Of a stretch of 64,000 nt of DNA, positions 37,380 to 46,564 are shown piece after piece (position 1 is the first letter of the stretch; each line of letters begins with the position of its first letter). The notes under the pieces are model-generated. The model saw nothing but the letters and a program-made list of their open reading frames with translations, did no database searches and had not been told where the DNA came from. The stretch is from positions 186,001 through 250,000 of the forward strand of contig NZ_AMWJ02000002.1 in the NCBI RefSeq assembly GCF_000319305.2. The letters are read 5' to 3'. The DNA is from Pseudomonas bharatica CSV86. Its GTDB lineage: Bacteria; Pseudomonadota; Gammaproteobacteria; Pseudomonadales; Pseudomonadaceae. Made by a program: the position numbers and the translations under genes.

Positions 37380-38039
37380 TTACGCGCCGGCCAGGATGCG
37401 AACAGGGCGGCCCGACAGCGCGATGCTGATGGTGCGCGTCATGAGGCTGTTCCGGTCCATGGTTGGGGTGGTGGTGATGCTCACGTAGCCCGGGTAGAGG
37501 ATCTGGTCGCCGCCTGGCAGCTTGAGGCGCACCACCACGAGTTCCTTGCTGTCACCGTAGGTCTCTACCAGGGCGACGTAGGCCGCGCTTGGCTGGTCCT
37601 CGACGGTGATCGACAGGGTGATCGGGTTGCGGTTGGTCGGGAACTGGCGGTCGTCGTCATCCTCCAGATAGCCCACGGTCAGGTACTGCTGCTCACCGCC
37701 GGCCGAAGTGAACGCGGTCACCTTGGAGATCTGCGCCCAGGCAGTCACGGGGAGGACCGAGCCTACGCCAGCGCCCGGCGTGTACTTGTCCACGTTGGTG
37801 GTATTGAGGCCCTTCAGGGCAAACGTGTCGGCTGCGACGCTGGTGGCGCTGACAGCGCGATCGGCGATGAGTGCCCAGCCGGAACTGACCAGCAGGACGT
37901 CGCCGTTGGCAATGTCGTGGTCGGCGGCAGTGGCCATCGGTGGCGCAGCATTGGTCAGGGCGGTGAAGGCGACGGCAGCGCCGAAAACGCTGGCGATTTC
38001 CAGCGCAGCGCCGTTCGGCAGCGGGAATTTTGCGGCCAT
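37380..38039 (-). CDS. Major tail tube protein
   Basis: This 219 aa protein (MAAKFPLPNGAALEIASVFG) has a beta-rich build with a region (NRNPITLSITVEDQPSAAYV) seen in lambda gpV-like tube proteins. It is placed between the tail terminator and the chaperones, as expected. Confidence 0.85.
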   Translation of the reverse strand: MAAKFPLPNGAALEIASVFGAAVAFTALTNAAPPMATAADHDIANGDVLLVSSGWALIADRAVSATSVAADTFALKGLNTTNVDKYTPGAGVGSVLPVTAWAQISKVTAFTSAGGEQQYLTVGYLEDDDDRQFPTNRNPITLSITVEDQPSAAYVALVETYGDSKELVVVRLKLPGGDQILYPGYVSITTTPTMDRNSLMTRTISIALSGRPVRILAGA

Positions 38040-38078
38040 GGAATGTTTCCTCGTTGTTGCCCGCCGGGCGGCGGTTGG

Positions 38079-38507
38079 TTATGCCCCAGCGGGCGGTTGG
38101 TCCGCGACTCCGCGGTAAGTGAAGCTGGCCGGGACCGTGTAAGTCGCCGACTCGGGTATGGTGGGGCCCTGGTCAATTGGCTCGGTGACCAAGCCCTCGA
38201 AACCGTTGCGGCTGAGCACCGAATCCACGCGGAAGAGGCTCGAAAGCTCGTCCACCAGAGCCTCAGCGGTTTCCAGAGGTTGGCCCGCCGGGCAGACGAT
38301 GCTCACCTGGTAGACGCCGGTGTACTCGTAGGCTTCGCCGCCAAGGTAGCGGCAGGTGGTTGCCCCTGGCAGTTGATAGGCCTGCAGGTAGGTTTCACCT
38401 GGCAAGGCAGAAAATTCTTGCTCGAAGTTCGCGACCCGGATCGGGCGCGCAGTCGCCCAGGCCATGAGCTTGATCTCGATGGCCTGGCGCGCTCGTGCAT
38501 GGCTCAT
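38079..38507 (-). CDS. Tail terminator-like protein (DUF4128)
   Basis: This 142 aa protein (MSHARARQAIEIKLMAWATA; PIRVANFEQEF; LQAYQLPG) fits the DUF4128 family of tail terminators, which cap the tube and join it to the head. It overlaps the preceding neck gene by four bases. Confidence 0.82.
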   Translation of the reverse strand: MSHARARQAIEIKLMAWATARPIRVANFEQEFSALPGETYLQAYQLPGATTCRYLGGEAYEYTGVYQVSIVCPAGQPLETAEALVDELSSLFRVDSVLSRNGFEGLVTEPIDQGPTIPESATYTVPASFTYRGVADQPPAGA

Positions 38508-39178
38508 ACGCTGTTGTTCCTGGTGGCTTCGTCGACGATGCGCTGGAAGTTGGCTAGGGTGACCCGGACCATGCCGGCTGGCGCCTGCGTTGAATGTCCG
38601 TACTCGAGCGGAATGGCGTACGGCAGATTGTTCACGATGTAAGCGGTTTGGCCGATGGTCAGGGCCTGCACTCGGGTGATGAGCGCGGTAATGGCCTCGC
38701 TACCCGACGGGTCTATTCGGTCGAGCTCCTCAGTAGCCGGCGAATCGATGGAGAACTGCCAGTTACCCCGGAAGCGGCCACCGACGTATCCCTTGCCCGC
38801 TACCAGGCCATTGGTGGCGAAGTTCTGCTCGCGCTCGGTCTTGGTGAGGGGCTTGGCGTACTTCACGCCTTTGCGCAGATTGCCGGCCTTGGTGAAGTTG
38901 TCCTGGTTCAGATTGATCAGGGTGTTGCGTACCGCGACCTTGAAGTCGTAGTCATCGGCAGCCCTGTTGGCCTTGGCCCGGTGGGCCACGTTGGCCGCCC
39001 ACAGCTCCGGGTTGCCGACCGGCGACATGCGGATCACGCTGCTGCCGATCTCGATCACAATCTCGCGGAAGGTGGCGTCCAGGGCTTGCTCCGCCTGCTC
39101 GGCGAATGCCCGTATTGCTTCGGCGAAGCCACCCTGCTGCCCGCCGTACCGCTGGGCCATGTGTGAGCCGCGCGCCAT
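38504..39178 (-). CDS. Neck / head-tail joining protein
   Basis: This 224 aa protein has strong GAGGAGG upstream of the ATG at 39178. The sequence (IEIGSSVIRMSPVGNPELW, RFRGNWQFSID, YIVNNLPYAIPLEYGHSTQAP) is that of the HK97 gp10-like neck family. The position between connector and terminator genes agrees. Confidence 0.82.
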   Translation of the reverse strand: MARGSHMAQRYGGQQGGFAEAIRAFAEQAEQALDATFREIVIEIGSSVIRMSPVGNPELWAANVAHRAKANRAADDYDFKVAVRNTLINLNQDNFTKAGNLRKGVKYAKPLTKTEREQNFATNGLVAGKGYVGGRFRGNWQFSIDSPATEELDRIDPSGSEAITALITRVQALTIGQTAYIVNNLPYAIPLEYGHSTQAPAGMVRVTLANFQRIVDEATRNNSV

Positions 39179-39179
39179 G

Positions 39180-39572
39180 TCACCTCCTCAGCTGAATGGT
39201 CCAGGTCGCCTGGGCTGGGTCCTCTGAAACATTGAGCACGCGATAGCCGCCCACCTGGTCGCCAATCTTGGGCGCTGCCGGGACATCACTGACAGCGCCG
39301 GCCTGCCCCTCGAATAGTTCGCTCTGGAGTACCAACAGCTTCACATCCTCGGTCTGGATGCGGGTACCGTCGATCTCCTTGGCCAGATAGCTGCCGAACA
39401 CGCCGCGGCCGTTGTAATAGGTGGTCGAGGCCGGGACGGTGCCGCCGATCTCGGGGTCGTATCCGCCCTTTACAGCACGGCTCCCTACAACCGGCTTCAC
39501 CGCATCGGCCAGGCCATCTGGATCGTCGAACGCTTCCGCCAACTCGGTCTGGAGTTCTTCGCGCATGCCCAT
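39180..39572 (-). CDS. Head-tail connector component
   Basis: This 130 aa protein has a beta-rich C terminus (KIGDQVGGYRVLNVSEDPAQ). The position and size match the FII-type or head closure proteins of long-tailed phages, but I cannot name the exact family. Confidence 0.65.
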   Translation of the reverse strand: MGMREELQTELAEAFDDPDGLADAVKPVVGSRAVKGGYDPEIGGTVPASTTYYNGRGVFGSYLAKEIDGTRIQTEDVKLLVLQSELFEGQAGAVSDVPAAPKIGDQVGGYRVLNVSEDPAQATWTIQLRR

Positions 39573-39575
39573 GGG

Positions 39576-39953
39576 TCAGATCCTCTTGAGCATTACGGTC
39601 CCCGAGCGCCGGATCCAGGGAGCGATGAGGTCGAGGGCGAAGTTCTCGCCAGCGGAGCGATCTACAGATCCAGCGACGTAGGTCTTGCTGGTCGAGGTGC
39701 CAGCCTGGGCCGACACCGTCTTGCTCTGCACCTCGCGCTGGGTGTCCTTGTAGAGCTTGCCGGCCGCAGCCAGCTTGGCCACCTGTGCGCCGGCAGTCAC
39801 GATGGCATCCGGCACTTGGTCTGGCACCGGTCGCTTGATCTTGGCCGTGAGCCAGGCATTTGCCATGGCAACGGCGAGGACCGCATCACCGTTGCCTGCC
39901 CAACCCTGCCCGAGCGCCTGGTCGACGTCAGCGGTGGTGATGAAGTCGGTCAT
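39576..39953 (-). CDS. Head-tail adaptor protein
   Basis: This 125 aa mostly helical protein starts MTDFITTADVDQALGQGW and has an internal repeat of Ala-rich helices (AKLAAAGKLYKDTQREVQSK). Its size and position fit a gp6-like adaptor that binds below the portal. Confidence 0.65.
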   Translation of the reverse strand: MTDFITTADVDQALGQGWAGNGDAVLAVAMANAWLTAKIKRPVPDQVPDAIVTAGAQVAKLAAAGKLYKDTQREVQSKTVSAQAGTSTSKTYVAGSVDRSAGENFALDLIAPWIRRSGTVMLKRI

Positions 39954-39956
39954 GGC

Positions 39957-40391
39957 TTATTCCTTCGACGGGATGAGGGCCTGGAGATCGGGCTTATTGA
40001 GGGCTGGGTCGAAGGTGATGCCCTGGGCCGTCAACCACTCCTTCAGCTCCGGCACCTTCATCTTGTGAGGGTCGGTCTCGTCGCCGCCCTCTTCCCCGAT
40101 CGCCTTGTCGATCTCGGCCTGGCTGCTGACTGGGGCGTAGCCGTTCGGCGGGTAGTTCGACGCTTTGTAGCCCTGCTCCACCCACTGGGCGATAGTCGGG
40201 CCATCTAGGCGCAGACCTTCCTCGATCTCGCTCACGCTGATGCCCTGGCGTTGGTACGCCTCGCCGATGTGGGGAGCATCGCCCTGCACGGACACCGAGG
40301 TAGCGCCGTCGATCACGCCGAAGAACTGGTCCAGGCGGCGATAACAGGTGCCGCGCTCGATGCCCGGGGTGTTGGTGTAGATGACTTTCAT
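39957..40391 (-). CDS. Head protein with C-terminal HeH/LEM-like motif
   Basis: This 144 aa protein has a C-terminal helix-extended-loop-helix segment (KMKVPELKEWLTAQGITFDP, followed by NKPDLQALI), a motif seen in phage head proteins downstream of the capsid gene. The N-terminal part is not recognised. Confidence 0.7.
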   Translation of the reverse strand: MKVIYTNTPGIERGTCYRRLDQFFGVIDGATSVSVQGDAPHIGEAYQRQGISVSEIEEGLRLDGPTIAQWVEQGYKASNYPPNGYAPVSSQAEIDKAIGEEGGDETDPHKMKVPELKEWLTAQGITFDPALNKPDLQALIPSKE

Positions 40392-40438
40392 GCTGATCTC
40401 CTGCGCAGGGCGCCAGGCCGGCGCCCCGCATCATGGGG

Positions 40439-41416
40439 TCAAGGGGTGGCGGTGCCGCTGATGACGGCAGCGAACGGAACCTGCTTGCGGTCGAAGACGC
40501 GCTTCCAGTTCGCTGCGGCGGCGTACTGGACTGCAGTCGGGCTCAAGTTGCGGTTCTCGCTGCCCTGCCAGCTGAAGCCAGCCGGCTGAAGGATGAAGGT
40601 CTTGCGCTCCCACAGGACCTCGGCGCCGCCGCCGTTGCCGCCGCCAGGCTTGCGCTCCAGCTCGACTGGCTTGGTCGGATCGCCCTCGCCATAACCGAAG
40701 GCTCCCTGGCCGAAGAACAGCGACAGATACTGGCCCGGCGCGTAGGTCAGGGCGTCATCCATGAACACTGGTTTGCCCAGGTAAGTGGCCAGGATGATCT
40801 TGCCCTGCGAGTCGCGCAGGTACTCGATCATGTCCTGCTTGACCATCTGGTTCATGACCACCGAGTGCACACCGATAGCGGCGAACATGTCGGCGGCGTC
40901 GCCGGCGGTGAAGGCGGCGTCCTGGAAGGCATTGGCGCTGATCGAGGCGCCCGAGTCCTTGACCATGTCGCCTCCGTTCTGGGCGATGTTGGCCGCGATG
41001 ATGCCCCGGCCGGCGCCCATCAGGTAGCGCTGCCACTGACGAGTCCAGTAAGTACCGAAGCGGTTGCGGATGTGCTGCATCGGCTCGGCGTTGGCCAACT
41101 CGGCAGCCAGATCGGAGACACCGTAGCCCTTGTTGAGGTACAGGGTGCGGGCACGCATGCTGCCCTGCTCGGCCTTGCCTACCGCGCCCTGGTCATCAGG
41201 GTCGTCGTTGGAAATGTTTGGCGCCTCGTCGGCGTCGAGATCTTGCCAGTAGCTGATCTCGGAGGTGCCCTGGCCGTTCTTGGCGATGTCGTCCAAGGTG
41301 GCCGAGCGGGTGATGATGCCCGACTCGAAGACGGCGGTCTTCTCAGGGGAGTTCACCGGCTCCAGGGTGCCGTAGTAGTCGGAAACGAAAATGTCCGACA
41401 GTTGGGTGGTTGCCAT
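40439..41416 (-). CDS. Major capsid protein
   Basis: This 325 aa protein begins MATTQLSDIFVSDYYGTLEP. A helical segment (FGTYWTRQWQRYLMGAGRGI), DMFAAIGVHSVVMNQMVKQD and a C-terminal VFDRKQVPFAAVISG fit phage coat proteins of the HK97-fold class. It follows the scaffold gene, the standard order. Confidence 0.9.
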   Translation of the reverse strand: MATTQLSDIFVSDYYGTLEPVNSPEKTAVFESGIITRSATLDDIAKNGQGTSEISYWQDLDADEAPNISNDDPDDQGAVGKAEQGSMRARTLYLNKGYGVSDLAAELANAEPMQHIRNRFGTYWTRQWQRYLMGAGRGIIAANIAQNGGDMVKDSGASISANAFQDAAFTAGDAADMFAAIGVHSVVMNQMVKQDMIEYLRDSQGKIILATYLGKPVFMDDALTYAPGQYLSLFFGQGAFGYGEGDPTKPVELERKPGGGNGGGAEVLWERKTFILQPAGFSWQGSENRNLSPTAVQYAAAANWKRVFDRKQVPFAAVISGTATP

Positions 41417-41419
41417 GGG

Positions 41420-42193
41420 TTAGGTTCCTCGGGTGGCTTGGAGTTTTTTGAATGCTTCGGGGTTGTCACGAGCCATCGCAGCGCGTTCGGTCTCGGTGTA
41501 CTCACCCCATTTCTTCGTGGCCTTGCCACCGTTGTCGCCGGTCTGCCCGGCACCCTGAGCCCTTGGCCACAGGTGGGTAGCGGTTTCGCGCAGCGATTCC
41601 GCCCATTCCAGAGGAGACAGTGGGGTTTTGCCGTCCTTCCCGTACACGACTTCGCCGGCACGGTCGGTGGCAACGGGCTCGCCGTCTTCGCTCAATTTGA
41701 AGGTGCCGCGGGCGCGGAGGATGATGTCCTCGGCAGCCTCGGGCAGCGCACCGGCCTTGATGGCAGCAGCGCGGATGGAGTCGGCCAACACCTTGTCGCT
41801 GTACTTGGCAGCAAAGGCTTCGGCCTTGTCCGCACGTTCGTTGGCGGCCTTGACCTGTTTGTCCAGGTCGGTGCGCAGGCGCTCGGTGCGGCGGTTGATT
41901 ACCTCGTCCAGCTTGCCCTCGGCGATCAGCTTGGTCTCTTCGTCCTGACCGGCTTTGGCCAGCAGGCCTTTGACCGCTTCGATGTCCAAGCCGTCGAACT
42001 GGCCTTTCAGCTTGTCCAGTTCGGCCTTGATGGTCTTGTTGGAGCCGATCAGCTCGGTGTTTTTGGACTTGAGGCCCGAGACCTCGCCGTCCAAGTATTT
42101 CTGGACCTCGCTACCAAGGACTGCCTTGAGAGCGGCGGCTTGGGTTTCGTCGAGAGTCAGACCGTGGGCGGATGGGTCAAAGTCGAATGGCAT
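41420..42193 (-). CDS. Capsid scaffolding protein
   Basis: This 257 aa protein starts at MPFDFDPSAHGLTLDETQAA, with GGGGA upstream. It is highly charged and coiled coil-rich in the middle (LKSKNTELIGSNKTIKAELD), as in GP20-type scaffolds that guide capsid assembly and are then removed. It stands immediately before the capsid gene. Confidence 0.85.
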   Translation of the reverse strand: MPFDFDPSAHGLTLDETQAAALKAVLGSEVQKYLDGEVSGLKSKNTELIGSNKTIKAELDKLKGQFDGLDIEAVKGLLAKAGQDEETKLIAEGKLDEVINRRTERLRTDLDKQVKAANERADKAEAFAAKYSDKVLADSIRAAAIKAGALPEAAEDIILRARGTFKLSEDGEPVATDRAGEVVYGKDGKTPLSPLEWAESLRETATHLWPRAQGAGQTGDNGGKATKKWGEYTETERAAMARDNPEAFKKLQATRGT

Positions 42194-42232
42194 GTGGCTA
42201 TCCCCTGGGGACTGGTTGGCCCGCCTCGCGGG

Positions 42233-42262
42233 CATAAAAAAACCCGACACTTGGCCGGGTTC
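42233..42262 (-). terminator. Intrinsic terminator upstream of the scaffold gene
   Basis: An AACCCG/CGGGTT hairpin is followed on the minus strand by seven Ts, between the 154 aa gene and the scaffold gene. Confidence 0.65.
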
Positions 42263-42272
42263 AAATTGAGGT

Positions 42273-42737
42273 TTAACGCTTGGGTATTCGCTCGCAGTCG
42301 GGGACTAGCTGGTTCACCCGCTTGAGCATCGACATGAGCCCACCATGCAGCCCAGTCTTGGTCGCTTTCCGACGAGACAAATGCTCTTTAACCAGAAGCC
42401 CGGGCCCGTTGTAGATCTCTTCGAATGTGCCGTCACGATTCATTCGAATGCCTAGGTAGTAGTCAGGAACATGATGTACTGGAAACGTGAGGCTTGTTCC
42501 GAACGTTGTTTTGATCTGCACATTGCGTCCATCATCAGTAACCGCATCGTGGTGCTTGGTTAGCCCTTCATTCAGAGTCAAGCAGTAAGCCAGACTCGCC
42601 ACGACCTCCCCGATGTCTCCGACCAGGCGTCCATCAGGAGTGAATGGCTTGCCCGGATAGGCCTCTTGAAGCATTGCGACTGCGGTGAAAAGCCCATTCA
42701 AGGCCTCTTCAATCTTCGACTGGATGGCTCGGTCCAT
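42273..42737 (-). CDS. Nuclease-like accessory protein (DUF6998-like)
   Basis: This 154 aa protein contains LVGDIGEVVASLAYCL followed by HHDAVTDDGRNVQIKTTFG. An acidic E, then D and Q-x-K on a beta strand, is the layout of small PD-(D/E)XK-type proteins. I associate it with DUF6998. It is inserted between the head morphogenesis and scaffold genes and followed by a terminator, which suggests cargo rather than a structural gene. No substrate can be read. Confidence 0.6.
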   Translation of the reverse strand: MDRAIQSKIEEALNGLFTAVAMLQEAYPGKPFTPDGRLVGDIGEVVASLAYCLTLNEGLTKHHDAVTDDGRNVQIKTTFGTSLTFPVHHVPDYYLGIRMNRDGTFEEIYNGPGLLVKEHLSRRKATKTGLHGGLMSMLKRVNQLVPDCERIPKR

Positions 42738-42769
42738 GCTAGCTCCTTAAGTGGAGCTGAGATGCTAAC

Positions 42770-43861
42770 TCAGATTCCCGCCCTCTCGAACGCCAACGGC
42801 TCCAGCTCCTTGAGCTGATCCAGCGTCAGCGGCTTGAAGTTCTTGTCCAACTGCAGCGAGGCGAACCGCTCCGCAGTAAGCCCGCCATCGCGGAACAGCT
42901 TTGCGCGCACCGGTCCCAGCGCAGCGTCCTGGAACGCCGGTGGCTGCGTTTTCAGCCATTGGTAGTAGCTGAGGCTGGCGGAGACCTGCGCGCCGCCAGA
43001 TGCGCCCACAGATGCGCGCGTGGCGCCCTTCGCGAATGCTGCTGAAAGCTTGGTGATGGGCGTGATGGTCGTGCGGCAGTTGATGTGAAAAGGCGGCACC
43101 GGCCCCTTCCCTATCTCGAACTCACGCCCGTCCAGGCTCTTGCACTGCTGGCTGGTCTTCCGGTCGAGGGTGGCCACGATGCGGTAGCCCGGAACGAGTT
43201 CGGCGTTAGCGGCGAGCGTCTCCATGCGTGCCGTCGCGGACACGTGCTGCACGGCGGTGTGCACAACCGACCTGGCGTTGCGGTTACTGACCGCCAGCAC
43301 GCCATCGGTGAAGTTCTGCGCAGCAGTACCCCGAATGGCCTGGGTGATCTCTGCGTTGGTCTGACCCTGCACCACGCCAAGGCGGATGGCGTTGGTCACC
43401 CGGGTAGACTCAGTGCGCGTCCAGCCGCTCAGGAAGGGCTTCAGCAGCGTACCGCCGTCGATCCCTGCCACCTGAAGGGGCTGCGTATTGATCGCGGCCC
43501 GGATCAGCGAGTCGGTCGGCATGATGGCATTGATGAGCAGTGCCTTGGACAGGCTCCGGCTTTCGAAAGCGGCCAGGTATAGCGCGATGTCCACCAAGTC
43601 TGCCTGCATGCGATCGCCAAACGCTTGGTAGATGCCCAGCAGCTTGCCGCCTACACGGCCCAAAAATTCTTCAAGGCGCGTCCGGCTGTATGTCGTCAGT
43701 TCCCGGCGCGTAAGCTGGTCACGCACTTGTGTGTCCACCAGGCGCAGGACCGTCTCGAACTTCTTGACCTCACCCGCTTTAAGCCGCTCCAGCAGCACCG
43801 CGTGCCGACTGACCTGTTCCAGCAGCATCTCGTCCGCCGTTTGCGTCGGTTTCGTCGCCAT
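42770..43861 (-). CDS. Head morphogenesis protein (SPP1 gp7 / Mu gpF-like)
   Basis: This 363 aa protein has the family C terminus with CKSLDGREFEIGKGPVPPFH followed by NCRTTITPI. It is a minor head protein that travels with the portal. I chose the ATG at 43861 (MATKPTQTADEMLL), which lies inside the portal gene's 3' end and gives an 83-base overlap. Confidence 0.9.
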   Translation of the reverse strand: MATKPTQTADEMLLEQVSRHAVLLERLKAGEVKKFETVLRLVDTQVRDQLTRRELTTYSRTRLEEFLGRVGGKLLGIYQAFGDRMQADLVDIALYLAAFESRSLSKALLINAIMPTDSLIRAAINTQPLQVAGIDGGTLLKPFLSGWTRTESTRVTNAIRLGVVQGQTNAEITQAIRGTAAQNFTDGVLAVSNRNARSVVHTAVQHVSATARMETLAANAELVPGYRIVATLDRKTSQQCKSLDGREFEIGKGPVPPFHINCRTTITPITKLSAAFAKGATRASVGASGGAQVSASLSYYQWLKTQPPAFQDAALGPVRAKLFRDGGLTAERFASLQLDKNFKPLTLDQLKELEPLAFERAGI

Positions 43862-45239
43862 CGTCTTTGTCCAGGTTGATGCCGGCCGACTCACGTTCTT
43901 CGCTTATCAGTCCGGCCTCTTCGTCGTAGGCCCGCTCGGGCAGCTTGCCGGTGGTGAGGTACTGCCAGTAGGTCTCGGCGCTGATCGTGCCGGCCATGAC
44001 GCTCTTCTGCAGCTCAGCCAGCACCTGGGCGTTGGCCTCTGGGATTACGAACTCGGGCTTGACCGTGAAGACGACATCATCCGGGTTGTAGCCAGTCCAC
44101 TCAGCCGCGTAGCGCAGTGCTTGCTCGATGGCGGCCGCCGCGGTGATGACGATGCTGTGCAGCGTGGCGTGCTGGTCGTTCTGGCGCGTCTTGCGGGCCT
44201 CGCCCGATTCCGTGCCGGACACGTCCATGACCTTGGCGCCTGCCTCTAGGGCCGCGTTCTTCTGGTCTTCCATCGCAGTGCGGACGGCCTGGATGCCAGC
44301 GCCCTGGAACTCCAGATAACCGCACGCCCCCTTAGGCCCCAGATCCCAGGCTGCCGATGGTCCGGTTACGCTGAGTTCCACGCTCTCGTCCAGGCCGGAC
44401 ACCCACGGCTGCGGGTGGCTGGTCTGGTGCAGTGCGGTGAAGTAGTCGGCGCTGAGCTGGTACGACTTCAGCGCGGCCCGGGCCATGGTCAGCAGCGGGA
44501 TCTCGTCCACGTCCGGGGAGTTGTCGGTGGATCCGCAGTAGATGACCGGGATGTAATCCAGGGCGCGCACCAAGTTGTTGCTGCCGTCGACAGTGCCCAG
44601 TGGGCGGTCGTCCTCGATCAGCTCGCCGGCCTCGTTGCGCACGCCAGTACGGCAGACCGAGCCGTCCATGTAGAACTCGCGATAGACCGTCTCGCATTCG
44701 TGGCTGTATCGATCCTGCTCCTTCCGCCTGAACTCGCGGAACACCGACAGCACCAGGTCCTGACGACCACCTTGGTCGGCGGTGTCCCAGTTGATAGCGT
44801 TGCGCACTGCGTAGGTGGCGAAGTACGGCTGGCCCGCGTCATCGATGTTGACCACCAGCGGCACCCGGCCATGGGAAATGGCTTGGCGCACGATCCGCAA
44901 GAACAACTGGGTCAGGCCGAATCCATCAGCCGTGGCGTTATCCTCCAGGCTTTTGAGGCCGGCGGGCAGCTTCACCTCGGGGATTAGACGAGAAACCAAA
45001 CCCATCATCGAGCGCAGGGAATCCCGCACCCAGTGTTCGTACTGGGCCCTGGCGGTGTAGTTCAGGTACAAGTAGGCATTGCCCGCGCCGTCCAGCTTCT
45101 CGGCCTCGGTCATTCCGCTCGGTTTTGGCAGATTTCGCGGATTGCGCTTGATCGCGCCCTCGCCTTCCAAGGCGTCGTCCATCATCCGCCACTCGTCGAT
45201 GTGAGCGTCGTAGTCTGGGTTGGTGGATTGAACAGGCAT
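43779..45239 (-). CDS. Portal protein (DUF4055 family)
   Basis: This 486 aa protein has typical portal features: GNAYLYLNYTARAQYEHWV near the N terminus, SHGRVPLVVNIDDAGQPYFA and MARAALKSYQLSADYFTALH. It forms the dodecameric DNA gate at one capsid vertex. It shares one base with the terminase gene. Confidence 0.92.
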   Translation of the reverse strand: MPVQSTNPDYDAHIDEWRMMDDALEGEGAIKRNPRNLPKPSGMTEAEKLDGAGNAYLYLNYTARAQYEHWVRDSLRSMMGLVSRLIPEVKLPAGLKSLEDNATADGFGLTQLFLRIVRQAISHGRVPLVVNIDDAGQPYFATYAVRNAINWDTADQGGRQDLVLSVFREFRRKEQDRYSHECETVYREFYMDGSVCRTGVRNEAGELIEDDRPLGTVDGSNNLVRALDYIPVIYCGSTDNSPDVDEIPLLTMARAALKSYQLSADYFTALHQTSHPQPWVSGLDESVELSVTGPSAAWDLGPKGACGYLEFQGAGIQAVRTAMEDQKNAALEAGAKVMDVSGTESGEARKTRQNDQHATLHSIVITAAAAIEQALRYAAEWTGYNPDDVVFTVKPEFVIPEANAQVLAELQKSVMAGTISAETYWQYLTTGKLPERAYDEEAGLISEERESAGINLDKDDGDETDANGGRDAAGTGQSARGAAGAA

Positions 45240-46564
45240 TACGCCAAACCTCCGATGCGGCGGGTGCCGGCGGACTGAGTCTTGATCGGGAACCGCTTGG
45301 CGATGAAATAGCCTGCGGCGTCGTTCATGTGGTCGTGCCCCTTCTTCGGGTCTTTGTCCGGCTCACCCTTGTCGGTGTAGGTCTGCCGCTCCAGGCATTG
45401 GGTCAGCTGCGGGCATTGGTCGATGTTGACCTTCAGGCGCCTCTCCCCGTAGGTGTTGAGGAACATGGAGTTGACCGCGTTGATCCGGTCTTTCACGCCG
45501 GGGTTCTGTGAGTCGACCACGACGGTGAAGCCGGCCTTCTTGAGCAGGGACAGGTCCGATTCGCTGGCGTTCTTGCTGCTGGTGTTCTGGCCGCTGGCGT
45601 CGGGGTACACGGAAACGCTGTGGCCGGAGAAGCGAACCTTGATCTTCTCGATCATCTCCGGGGTATCACGCACCGAATGGAACTCGTCCAACGCCAGCGG
45701 CAAGCCGTCGCGAACCACGTACACGACCGCGGCCATCTTCATGACGTTGAAGTCCATGCCGATGTGCACGGCCTCTCCCGGCTTGATGCGCTCGCTGGTG
45801 CGGCACTCGGCACGGTCGAAGGTGTAGTAGACCACCCCTGCGTAGTTCTCGAACCCTGCCTCGTATTCCTGGCGGAACGTGCGCGGGTCCATCTTGCGGC
45901 GAGCCGCGTCCAACTCTTCAGCCGGGACGTTGCCGCCCTGCAGCGAGGTGTACTGCCAGCTCTTGTGGTCTGGCTCACCACCTGGCTGGCCGTCGCGATA
46001 GGTGTCGTAGCAGTGGTTGAAGCCCTTCGGAGTGCCGATCCGCAGCGCATGTCCGCCCTTCCTCGACTCCCCGGTCTGGGGGATCGTGTACTGGCAGGTG
46101 GAGAGCATTGGCCTGAGCACTTCTTCCCAAGCCGCCCACGGGCAGTCCGCCCATTCATCCACCAGGACGAAGAACAAACCGGAACCCCGCAGGTTGTCGT
46201 AGTTGTCGAGACCGACCACACGCATGATATGGCCGGACTTGAGGGTGATCGAACATTCGGTCTCGTTCGGCCGGGTGGCGCGCCATGCTTCGGGGATGGC
46301 CTGCTTCAGCCGACGCCAAAAGACCCGTTTGGCCTGCTTGAACGTCGGCGCGCCGTACCAGATCTCGTCCTCGATGCTGACGCCCCACTCCGCCGCCAGC
46401 CGGGCCGCGCGGCGCATCTCCGCCTTGCCGAGGAAGGTCTTGCCGAATCGCCGCCCACACACCGCATCGCGGAAGCGCGCCTCAGGCTGAAAGCCCCAGA
46501 CGTAGATGTTCGCCTGCTTCGGCGTCAACTTTACCGGCGGGTCATAGGTACGGGGTAGTCGGGA
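45239..46564 (-). CDS. Terminase large subunit
   Basis: This 441 aa DNA-packaging motor and nuclease has Walker A CGRRFGKT, Walker B FFVLVDEWAD, and nuclease acidic motifs in HIGMDFNVMKMAAVV, VYPDASG and HDHMNDAAGYF. I chose the GTG at 46564 (MSRLPRTYDPPVKLT), which overlaps the small subunit by 23 bases; a longer start at 46597 is possible. Confidence 0.93.
   Translation of the reverse strand, partial: SRLPRTYDPPVKLTPKQANIYVWGFQPEARFRDAVCGRRFGKTFLGKAEMRRAARLAAEWGVSIEDEIWYGAPTFKQAKRVFWRRLKQAIPEAWRATRPNETECSITLKSGHIMRVVGLDNYDNLRGSGLFFVLVDEWADCPWAAWEEVLRPMLSTCQYTIPQTGESRKGGHALRIGTPKGFNHCYDTYRDGQPGGEPDHKSWQYTSLQGGNVPAEELDAARRKMDPRTFRQEYEAGFENYAGVVYYTFDRAECRTSERIKPGEAVHIGMDFNVMKMAAVVYVVRDGLPLALDEFHSVRDTPEMIEKIKVRFSGHSVSVYPDASGQNTSSKNASESDLSLLKKAGFTVVVDSQNPGVKDRINAVNSMFLNTYGERRLKVNIDQCPQLTQCLERQTYTDKGEPDKDPKKGHDHMNDAAGYFIAKRFPIKTQSAGTRRIGGLA

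Noticed and set aside
40433..42325. A 630-codon plus-strand frame across capsid and scaffold genes
   Set aside because: It is antisense to typical head genes and crosses gene boundaries; composition is that of shadow frames.
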